Assembly (NCBI RefSeq): GCF_029266915.1
Contig: NZ_JARIEF010000030.1
Location: forward strand, 1-40,864
Origin: Tissierella sp.
GTDB lineage: Bacteria > Bacillota > Clostridia > Tissierellales > Tissierellaceae
DNA: 40,864 nt
Direction: 5' to 3'
Part shown: positions 34,337 to 40,864 of the stretch, one piece after another
Layout: each line of letters begins with the position of its first letter
How positions within the stretch are numbered: the stretch's first letter is position 1
The notes under the pieces: model-generated
The model's input: only the letters and a program-made list of their open reading frames with translations
Databases searched by the model: none
Told to the model about the DNA's origin: nothing
Made by a program: the position numbers and the translations under genes

Positions 34337-35980
34337 TTGAAAGAACTTTTACTTAGAAAAAAATCAAGATTTATTTTTTATTTGATTGCTTGTTTTATAC
34401 CCGTAGTAGATAGCGTTTTGATAAACTTAGCAGTATCTTTGATTATAGGTAGTGTAGAGAGTCAGGATTTAGATAGGTTTTTTACAATAGTAGCGGTAAC
34501 ACTTGGAATAATTATATTTGGTACTCTTATGTATATCTTATCTAGATTTATGAGAATTACTTTTATGAGAGACATACTTTTGGATGTTAGAGTTTTAGCT
34601 TTTGATAAGATACTAGGATCATCCTATAAACAGTTCAGCAGTAAGTCCAGAGAGAGCTATATATCAAATCTAATCAATGATATAAATATATTTGAAAATG
34701 AGTTTTTCCTGAAACTTATCAATGTTATATATAGGGGCGGAGTATTTGTGGTTTCTATTATTATAATAGGGTTTTTGGATATAAAATTTGCTCTTATATC
34801 TTTAGTGGCTTCCATAGTTTTGTTTGTAATTAGTAAAAGCTTTGAGAAGAAAACAGTAAGGCTTCAAGAGGAAGTTTCAGAGTCGAATGAGGATATTTCT
34901 ATTGAACTCTCCAATACCTTTAATGGTCTAGAGATCTTGAAACTAAACAATATAGAAGACCGCTTCTTAAAGAATTCTTTAAAGTCTATAACAGTTCTTG
35001 AAAAAAAGAAATTCAGCTATAATGTATATACCAATAGCCAGAGACAGATTATGGAGTTTCTAGGTTTTGGATTCCTTATAGGTTCCATCATATATATATC
35101 TTCACTTATATCTCAAGGAATGACCTTTACAAAAGCTACATTTATCATTCAATTATCCAATGGTTGTATATGGCATATTACAAGTATATTGCCTCTTTTT
35201 AATGAGCTCAAGTCATCAGCCAATATATTTGATAAAATAACTAAAAGAGAAGAAGTTCCAATTGATAGCAGTCGAGAGAAGCACTTTAACTTTGATAAAG
35301 AAATAAAGGTTAGGAATCTTACATTTGATTATGGAGAAAAAGAAATATTTAAAGATGTATCCTTTAATATAGAAAAAGGGAAAAAATATCTCCTAAAGGG
35401 AGCAAGCGGTGCGGGTAAATCAACCTTGATCAAGCTTCTATCCATGGTTTACAATGACTATCAAGGAGATATAGAAACCGACGGCCTTAACTATAACCTG
35501 ATAAAGGAGACAAGTTTAAATGATAAGGTTTCCTTTATCTATCAGGATGTGTTTCTTTTTGAAGATAGCATATTTAACAATATAGCTCTCTATAAAGACT
35601 ATTCAGAAGAAGAGGTTTTAAATGCAGCCCATAGAGCAGGCCTTGATAGTTTACTTAGAAAAAAAGAAGCTGGGATAGAGGAAAAGTTGATGGAAAATGG
35701 TAAAAATTTATCGGGCGGAGAAAGACAGCGAATCTCTATTGCAAGAGCCATTATAAAAAAATCTCAAATACTCTTTGTAGATGAAGGAACATCAAGTCTG
35801 GATGAAGAACTGGGAAGGCTTGTAGAAGATACAATACTATCCCTAGATAGCACTGTAATATCAATATCACATAGGTATTACGAGGGGATAACAGAAAAAT
35901 ATGACTATGTATTAGAAATTAAAAATGGCAAACTAGAACAATACAAGTCTAAAGACTATTTTAGGGAGGTAGCTATATGA
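34337..35980 (+). CDS. ABC exporter half-transporter (cluster member 1)
   Basis: A 547-residue half-transporter with a TTG start seven bases after AGGAGG. Membrane domain about 1-300 with about six segments; ATPase domain from about 320. Walker A GASGAGKST, signature LSGGERQR, Walker B ILFVDEGTSSLDE and the switch histidine in SISHRYY are all intact. It is shorter than the BmrCD-type pair in the same window and is not closely similar to it. It overlaps the next ABC gene by four bases, so a heterodimer is likely. Export of a peptide or lipid is the usual role of this fold; the substrate is unknown. Confidence 0.85.
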   Translation: MKELLLRKKSRFIFYLIACFIPVVDSVLINLAVSLIIGSVESQDLDRFFTIVAVTLGIIIFGTLMYILSRFMRITFMRDILLDVRVLAFDKILGSSYKQFSSKSRESYISNLINDINIFENEFFLKLINVIYRGGVFVVSIIIIGFLDIKFALISLVASIVLFVISKSFEKKTVRLQEEVSESNEDISIELSNTFNGLEILKLNNIEDRFLKNSLKSITVLEKKKFSYNVYTNSQRQIMEFLGFGFLIGSIIYISSLISQGMTFTKATFIIQLSNGCIWHITSILPLFNELKSSANIFDKITKREEVPIDSSREKHFNFDKEIKVRNLTFDYGEKEIFKDVSFNIEKGKKYLLKGASGAGKSTLIKLLSMVYNDYQGDIETDGLNYNLIKETSLNDKVSFIYQDVFLFEDSIFNNIALYKDYSEEEVLNAAHRAGLDSLLRKKEAGIEEKLMENGKNLSGGERQRISIARAIIKKSQILFVDEGTSSLDEELGRLVEDTILSLDSTVISISHRYYEGITEKYDYVLEIKNGKLEQYKSKDYFREVAI

Positions 35981-37599
35981 AAAAAACTATAAATAAGTCT
36001 TGGGGCTACTTAATACTAGCATTTTTAGTTTTGCTCATAGTATCAGTTCTAGACGGCTACATCACTATAAAGATAATGAGAATAATAGACTCTGCAATGA
36101 GCCGAGATATGAGCTTATTTAGAAAAGAAAGTATAGAGGCGTTTTTATTTGTAGCGGCTCTTCTTCCAGCCAGTATCTTAGCTTCTTATACAAAGGGACT
36201 CTATATACTGAAGTCACTAGTTGGAGGAAAAGTTACCTATATGGAAAGGATATTTAATAAAAATATAAATGAATTTCAAGCAGAGAACAATTCCATCTAC
36301 CTCTCCTCCATGACCAATGACATGAACACCATAGAAAAGAAATATATGGAGGGAGTTTATGAAGTTGGGGGCAGTTTTATTAGTTTTATAGTTTCATTTA
36401 TAGTTATAGCCTATGTAAGTCCGTCAGCTTTATTTATCGGCATAGCTATATCAATCATAAGCACTATAATGTCTGTACTAGTAAGTAAACCCCTTCAAAA
36501 GTATGAAAAACAAAGAGCCGAATTGTTTGGAAGCTATACTTCCTACATAAAAGAAGTGCTTGGAGCCTTTCAGATTATAAAATCAAACAATCTTAATAAG
36601 AAAATAAAAGAAGATTTTACCAGTAAGAGTCGAGATATTCAACATAAAGGATATCTAATAGATAGAATATATACCTATATAACAGCTAGCCAACATTTTA
36701 TTATGAATATAGCCAATATATCAATCCTAGCTATAGCAGTTTATATGGCTATCAAGGGATCTATAACAGCGGGAGCAGTAATCTTAATTGCCAATACCAT
36801 AGGAAGGGTTATCTATCCCCTGATGAACCTATCAGAATGGATGCCGAAGATATTTTCAGTAAAGTCTATATTTAACAGGATGGATGAAGCCTTAATAAAT
36901 CATGATAACTATGAAGAAAAGGTTGAATTAGAAAGCTTTTCCCATAATATAAGCTTCAAGGATGTATCTTTTAGCTATGGAGAAAAAGAGATCCTAAAAG
37001 ATATAGATTTAGATTTAAAAAAAGGTGAGAAGTATCTTATAGTAGGACCCAGTGGAGGCGGTAAGTCTACCTTGCTGAAACTTTTAAGAAAATATTTCAA
37101 TCCAAATACAGGACAGATATTAATAGATAATAAAGATCTTAAGGATATTAAAAAAAGAAGTTACTTTCATCATATTGCAAATATAGAGCAACAAGTGTTT
37201 TTATTTCAAGATACACTAGAAAACAACCTAACTCTCTACAAGGAGTATAGTAGCAGTGAAATAGCTAGCTCCATAAAAGATGCCGGACTTACCGACTTTG
37301 TATCGGGCCTTGAAAAAGGACTGAATACTCTCATAGTTGACAATGGAAAGAATATCTCAGGAGGGGAAAAATCCAGAATAGCTATAGCAAGAGGTCTTCT
37401 ATCTAACTCAGACATTCTATTTTTAGATGAGGCTTTTGCAAGCCTGGATGAAAAAGTTGCAAGAGAGATAGAAAGAACTCTCTTAGATTTAAAAGATATA
37501 ACAGTAGTAAATGTAAGTCATATAGTTTTTAAGGAAAGCAAGGGACTTTATAATAATATATTTACAGTTAAAAATAAAAGAGTAGAAAAAATGTTATAA
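35977..37599 (+). CDS. ABC exporter half-transporter (cluster member 2)
   Basis: A 540-residue half-transporter whose ATG overlaps the stop of the previous ABC gene. Membrane domain about 1-300; Walker A GPSGGGKST, signature ISGGEKSR, Walker B LFLDEAFASLDE, switch histidine in NVSHIVF. Both ATP sites of the pair look catalytically competent, unlike the degenerate pair at 13540-17157. The two subunits have diverged, but both end soon after the ATPase domain. Together with the small membrane proteins upstream they form an unassigned export system. Confidence 0.85.
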   Translation: MKKTINKSWGYLILAFLVLLIVSVLDGYITIKIMRIIDSAMSRDMSLFRKESIEAFLFVAALLPASILASYTKGLYILKSLVGGKVTYMERIFNKNINEFQAENNSIYLSSMTNDMNTIEKKYMEGVYEVGGSFISFIVSFIVIAYVSPSALFIGIAISIISTIMSVLVSKPLQKYEKQRAELFGSYTSYIKEVLGAFQIIKSNNLNKKIKEDFTSKSRDIQHKGYLIDRIYTYITASQHFIMNIANISILAIAVYMAIKGSITAGAVILIANTIGRVIYPLMNLSEWMPKIFSVKSIFNRMDEALINHDNYEEKVELESFSHNISFKDVSFSYGEKEILKDIDLDLKKGEKYLIVGPSGGGKSTLLKLLRKYFNPNTGQILIDNKDLKDIKKRSYFHHIANIEQQVFLFQDTLENNLTLYKEYSSSEIASSIKDAGLTDFVSGLEKGLNTLIVDNGKNISGGEKSRIAIARGLLSNSDILFLDEAFASLDEKVAREIERTLLDLKDITVVNVSHIVFKESKGLYNNIFTVKNKRVEKML

Positions 37600-37634
37600 T
37601 AGATAAAAATAAAAAGGCACATATGGAGGTAAGG

Positions 37635-38777
37635 ATGAAAAGGAAATTTATGTTTTTGACAACAGTGCTGATACAACTCATAATAGCTTCAGAAATGGCT
37701 ATCATTGGTCCGCTATCACCATTTTTAGCTCTTTATTTTGGAATAGATCAAAGTATGGTTATCTTACTGAGTCTGGGATATTCTGCAGTGGGTTTCTTGG
37801 TACCATATTTGGGGGTTTTTGGCGATAAATTTGGGAAGAAGAGAAGTATTTCTATTTCCTTGATCTTACTGATACTGGGTTCGGTGCTAGGCGCTTTAGC
37901 AAAATCGGCATTTATATTTGCTTTTGCAAGAATATTTATCGGATTTGCCTACTTTTCACTAAGTGCTACGAACCTATCCTATATTTCAGAATTCGTTTCC
38001 TATCAAAACAGGGGTAAGGCTTCTGGGATGCTTAGATTTGCATTTGCTATGTCAATCTTAGTAAGTCCCATGGTTTCAGCTTTTTTGGTAGATAAATATG
38101 ATAGTTTAGCAGTTATATATATTCCTTATGCTATAGTAGCCCTGCTGGCTTTGGTCTTTTTAACCCAGCTTCCAGAAACAAAGAAATATCCAGATGTTGT
38201 TGTAAATAAAAAAGAGTTCTTGTCCTTACTCCACAACCCTATAGCTAAGAAAATGCTGATAACAGTCTTTCTTATTTTAACAGCACCAACACTGATCTTA
38301 AACTATTTAGGAATCTATCTAATAAATAACTTCAACGTATCTCAAGTTAATATCGGAACCATATATACTATTGCAGCTACTGGCACCGTTATTGGTACAT
38401 TTTTCTCAGGAACGTTTTCTGATAAGATTGGAAAGTACAAATTAGCTAAGATCTTGTTTTCAATCATGCTAGTTGCAATAATACCTATACCCTTTGTAAA
38501 AAACTTAATATTAATTATACTGCTGGCCATCTTGTTTTCAATTGGAATGGATGGAGGCTGGACTTCCTATCAAACACTAGCTTCTGAAATATTTCCTGAA
38601 AAAAGAGGAACCTTTATGAGTTTGATATACACTGTAAATGCCATAACAATAACATTCTACAGCTTAGTAGGTCCTATTATTTATAGAATAGGAGGTTTTC
38701 CTTTACTAATCATAATAGCTTCAGTATTTTTAAGCCTTGCACTTTATATTATTAGTACTTTAAAGATAGAAGAATAA
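37635..38777 (+). CDS. Major facilitator superfamily transporter
   Basis: A 380-residue membrane protein with about 12 segments. Motif A is visible after segment 2: GVFGDKFGKKRSIS, and a similar loop GTFSDKIGKYK in the second half. It is of the drug-efflux kind in length, but the substrate is not evident. I start at the ATG at 37635 because GGAGGT lies just upstream; the in-frame ATG at 37623 would add four residues and has only AAAAAGG. It lies 35 bases after the second ABC gene and is followed by a terminator. Confidence 0.85.
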   Translation: MKRKFMFLTTVLIQLIIASEMAIIGPLSPFLALYFGIDQSMVILLSLGYSAVGFLVPYLGVFGDKFGKKRSISISLILLILGSVLGALAKSAFIFAFARIFIGFAYFSLSATNLSYISEFVSYQNRGKASGMLRFAFAMSILVSPMVSAFLVDKYDSLAVIYIPYAIVALLALVFLTQLPETKKYPDVVVNKKEFLSLLHNPIAKKMLITVFLILTAPTLILNYLGIYLINNFNVSQVNIGTIYTIAATGTVIGTFFSGTFSDKIGKYKLAKILFSIMLVAIIPIPFVKNLILIILLAILFSIGMDGGWTSYQTLASEIFPEKRGTFMSLIYTVNAITITFYSLVGPIIYRIGGFPLLIIIASVFLSLALYIISTLKIEE

Positions 38778-38844
38778 AAAATATCAATAAAATAATAAGA
38801 AAAAATAAATCTAATCTAAGAGAGATTTAAAGGATTTTTCAAGG

Positions 38845-38888
38845 AAATAAAGACTTTTATTCGGTTCAAGAGAATTAAGTCTTTATTT
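38845..38888 (+). terminator. Terminator after the MFS gene
   Basis: AAATAAAGACTT (38845-38856) pairs with AAGTCTTTATTT (38877-38888), with a further ATTC/GAAT stem in the loop, then TATAT. It ends the 33177-38777 cluster. Confidence 0.75.
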
Positions 38889-38923
38889 TATATCAAAGAG
38901 CAGAGCCGGAAGGACGTGAAAAG

Positions 38924-39463
38924 ATGTTTTTATATTTGAGCATGGTAGAGTCTCCAGAGGATAAAAATAAATTTGAAGAAATTTATAATACATATAGACA
39001 AAGAATGTTTTATCTAGCCAATAGGATTATAAGAGATGAATATTTAGCAGAAGATATAGTGCACCAGTCATTTTTAAGGATTATTGATAATTTAGATAAA
39101 ATAAATGAAATTAACTGTCACAAAACGAGGGGCTTCATCGTTATAATAGTAGAGAACATTGCAATAGATTTTTATCGTAAAAGAAAGCGTGAAAACAATA
39201 TATCTTTTGATCAAGTCGAACTTTACTTAGAAGATGTAAAGAGCGCGGATGATTTTGTTCCAAATGAAGTTGAAGAGGCTATACTAAAACTTCCTTTAAA
39301 TTATCTCAGTATATTTAAACTTAGGTTTTCACATGGTTACAGCTACGAAGAAATAGCAAAAGTTTTAGAGATATCCGAAGCAACTGCAAGGCAGAGAGTC
39401 TCAAGAGGTAAAAAGAAACTCGCAGAAATCTTATCTGAAGAAGGAGGCCTGTCCTATGAGTAA
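38924..39463 (+). CDS. ECF-type sigma-70 family sigma factor
   Basis: A 179-residue sigma factor with region 2 (FEEIYNTYRQRMFYLANRII...LAEDIVHQSF, about 17-90) and region 4 (LPLNYLSIFKLRF, then YSYEEIAKVLEISEATARQR as the helix-turn-helix, about 121-172). Regions 1 and 3 are absent, as in extracytoplasmic-function sigma factors. AAGGA precedes the ATG at 38924; the ATG at 38942 is possible. It overlaps the anti-sigma gene by eight bases. No matching ECF promoter is seen upstream, so autoregulation is not supported by sequence. Confidence 0.9.
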   Translation: MFLYLSMVESPEDKNKFEEIYNTYRQRMFYLANRIIRDEYLAEDIVHQSFLRIIDNLDKINEINCHKTRGFIVIIVENIAIDFYRKRKRENNISFDQVELYLEDVKSADDFVPNEVEEAILKLPLNYLSIFKLRFSHGYSYEEIAKVLEISEATARQRVSRGKKKLAEILSEEGGLSYE

Positions 39464-40142
39464 AAGAATAATTGATGATGAGTTTTTGTCAGAACATATC
39501 AGAAAGCTGGAAATTAAAACCTTGGATGAGTTACCTAAAGAAGAAGATTTAAACCACAACTTTTCAAAGGCTTTTGAAGACAAGATGAACAAGCTTATTA
39601 AAGAAGAAAAACAAAGCTTTTTTATAAGAAATTTTAATAGATATGGAAAAAGGGCTGCTGCTATACTAATCATAGCACTGTCTGTATCTTTTCTAGTTAC
39701 TATGAGCGTTGAGGCTTATAGAGAGAAATTTTTTCAAGTAATAACCGATGTAAAAAAGGAGTTTACATCCGTAAGGATAGAAAGTGATGATGAAATAGTG
39801 GATCGAATCTTAAAACCAATTAATCCGGGATATATTCCGGAAGGTTTTACTATACTTGAAGAGAATCTAAATGATTATGTAAATAGGACTATTTATTCAA
39901 ATGCTAATGATGAAGAAATAATTTATGAACAAAGAATTATATCAAATGGAGAAACAATATTTGATACTGAGGGAGTAGAAGTTAAGACTATGGAGATAAA
40001 TAACCAAGAGATTAACTTTTTTACCAATAAAGGTGTAAGTCAAATCTATTGGAATGATGATTTAGATATGTATAGATTATCTTCAACTATCGAGCAAGAT
40101 AAGCTTATAAAAGTAGCAAAAAGTATTATAAAAAATAAATAA
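39456..40142 (+). CDS. Anti-sigma factor-like membrane protein with DUF4367 domain
   Basis: A 228-residue protein: a cytoplasmic N-terminal part (1-65), one membrane segment (about 67-85, AAAILIIALSVSFLVTM) and an extracytoplasmic domain. The latter (NPGYIPEGFTILEENLNDY...IIYEQRI, and NQEINFFTNKGVSQIYWND) is the DUF4367 pattern often found in proteins encoded next to ECF sigma factors. The start lies inside the sigma gene, so the two are coupled. It likely holds the sigma factor inactive until an envelope signal arrives; the signal is unknown. Confidence 0.82.
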   Translation: MSKRIIDDEFLSEHIRKLEIKTLDELPKEEDLNHNFSKAFEDKMNKLIKEEKQSFFIRNFNRYGKRAAAILIIALSVSFLVTMSVEAYREKFFQVITDVKKEFTSVRIESDDEIVDRILKPINPGYIPEGFTILEENLNDYVNRTIYSNANDEEIIYEQRIISNGETIFDTEGVEVKTMEINNQEINFFTNKGVSQIYWNDDLDMYRLSSTIEQDKLIKVAKSIIKNK

Positions 40143-40159
40143 AAATATTTTAAATTATT

Positions 40160-40188
40160 TGTCACAAATCATCCTTTGCAATCGTTAG
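40160..40188 (+). promoter_or_regulatory. Possible ECF-type promoter before the zinc-finger gene
   Basis: TGTCAC (40160-40165), 17 bases, then CGTTAG (40183-40188). This resembles ECF sigma promoters (an AC-containing -35 and a CGT -10) and lies just after the sigma/anti-sigma pair. The match is loose. Confidence 0.25.
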
Positions 40189-40208
40189 TATAGCAAGGAG
40201 GGATTAAT

Positions 40209-40520
40209 ATGGGAATTCAAAAATGCAGTAAATGCGGAAGTCGGCTTAATTATGTAGATATATTAGAATCATTTGGATGGGGTAATAAGCCTGTAATTTG
40301 CAGAGAATGTGGAAGCAAGCATGATTTAAGGGCTATGTATGTAGTAGTTATAGCAGTACTATTATCTCTGCCAATTCTTTTTATGGGATCTATTTGCAGC
40401 ATGGCAACGACAATAAAATTAAAAATCCTAGTAGTTTTACTTTATACAATGTATATGGCAGTTATGGTAGGAGTGTATCCATTTGTTATTAGATATGGTT
40501 TTAGGGAAGAGAAGATATAA
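40209..40520 (+). CDS. Putative zinc-finger membrane protein (TIGR04104-like)
   Basis: A 103-residue protein with an N-terminal zinc ribbon, C6-x2-C9 and C31-x2-C34 (KCSKCGS and CRECGSKH), then two membrane segments (about 43-63 and 72-95). This is the layout of the TIGR04104 putative zinc-finger family, which has no proven function. AAGGAGGGA precedes the ATG. It lies 66 bases after the anti-sigma gene and may be a target of the sigma factor. Confidence 0.7.
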   Translation: MGIQKCSKCGSRLNYVDILESFGWGNKPVICRECGSKHDLRAMYVVVIAVLLSLPILFMGSICSMATTIKLKILVVLLYTMYMAVMVGVYPFVIRYGFREEKI

Positions 40521-40549
40521 GTAGATTTTTTATAATAGTTATTCTCACT

Positions 40550-40693
40550 ATGTATATAGCTGATATTAATAACTATTTTATAAAACTTTTACTAGCTGGT
40601 AGTATTATGATGTTATGTATTCTAGAGTATAGCCTATTAGATAAGTTGTACAAAAATACAGCAGAATCAGAATCAAAAAATAAAGTATTCTAG
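40550..40693 (+). CDS. Possible 47-residue membrane peptide
   Basis: Reads MYIADINNYFIKLLLAGSIM then a polar, lysine-rich tail. The frame is open from 40505, but the only standard start is the ATG at 40550, which has no ribosome-binding site. Without more data it may be a real gene with an unusual start upstream, a remnant separated from the previous gene by a frameshift, or chance. Confidence 0.3.
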   Translation: MYIADINNYFIKLLLAGSIMMLCILEYSLLDKLYKNTAESESKNKVF

Positions 40694-40717
40694 TTCGCAT
40701 CAGTAGAATTATGCGAA
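40694..40717. repeat. Inverted repeat upstream of the last gene
   Basis: TTCGCAT (40694-40700) and ATGCGAA (40711-40717) are perfect inverted repeats with a 10-base spacer and no T-run. A possible operator for the gene starting at 40745. Confidence 0.45.
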
Positions 40718-40744
40718 GAAAAATATGAAAGGTGGGGAGTTAAT

Positions 40745-40864
40745 ATGAACAGAAACAAAGAAATAATACTAAATTTAATTATCTGCTCTATAATACTTTT
40801 TATAACTATGGTATTCTTTATTTATCTAAATTACATTGATATCTCTGTTATTAAAGCAATATAT
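40745..40864 (+). CDS. Membrane protein, partial at the window end
   Basis: Starts at an ATG five bases after AGGTGGGGAG and is still open at the last base (40 codons). The visible part starts MNRNKEIILNLIICSIILFI and is one membrane segment. Too short to assign. It continues the run of small membrane proteins after the sigma factor pair. Confidence 0.6.
   Translation, partial: MNRNKEIILNLIICSIILFITMVFFIYLNYIDISVIKAIY

Noticed and set aside
1-40864. CRISPR arrays, tRNA or rRNA genes, insertion sequences, prophage genes
   Set aside because: No regularly spaced repeats, no cloverleaf or rRNA-like segments, and no transposase or phage-type proteins were seen on either strand.

Overview
The window reads as chromosome of a low-GC, anaerobic, amino-acid-fermenting member of the Bacillota, most likely a Clostridia/Tissierellia-type organism. 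The base composition is very AT-rich, Shine-Dalgarno sequences are strong, TTG and GTG starts are common, and the gene content includes a gcvT-H-PA-PB-lpd operon, ptb-buk joined to a ferredoxin-dependent branched-chain 2-oxoacid oxidoreductase, rubrerythrin, ferritin and an ECF vitamin-uptake module. The genus is not determined.

Layout. 1-5092 is the end of the ribosomal-protein region: rpoA (3' end), rplQ, terminator, ecfA1-ecfA2-ecfT-truA, then rplM-rpsI with their own promoter inside the end of truA. 5093-5832 is a 740-base AT-rich gap with a tight DnaA-box cluster, an imperfect hairpin and a good promoter with a palindrome just downstream. 5833-11562 is the complete glycine cleavage operon. 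11663-13434 holds a PAP2 phosphatase and a YeiH-type transporter. 13540-18176 is the only minus-strand block: a heterodimeric ABC exporter preceded by a leader peptide and a terminator (an apparent attenuator), and a Crp/Fnr-type regulator. 18318-21644 holds an unknown 94-aa protein, a DUF4230 protein, ferritin, a paired chromate-type transporter and rubrerythrin. 21811-23794 is ptsH-ptsI, followed by capA, and cdaA-cdaR (c-di-AMP synthesis) without glmM.

27655-33015 is one operon that links branched-chain 2-oxoacid oxidation (vorDBAC) to substrate-level phosphorylation (ptb-buk), with an unassigned P-loop ATPase in the middle. 33177-38777 is the least understood part: a 48-aa membrane peptide, a membrane-anchored 201-aa protein, a 99-aa membrane protein, two divergent ABC half-exporters and an MFS transporter. 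38924 to the end is an ECF sigma/anti-sigma pair followed by small zinc-finger and membrane proteins; the last gene runs off the window.

Glycine cleavage, Vor and Ptb-Buk together fit Stickland-type amino-acid fermentation. The strongest candidates for something not yet described are the attenuator-like leader before the ABC exporter, the DnaA-box cluster upstream of gcvT, and the small-protein/ABC cluster at 33177-38777. All calls come from reading the sequence; no database search was run.
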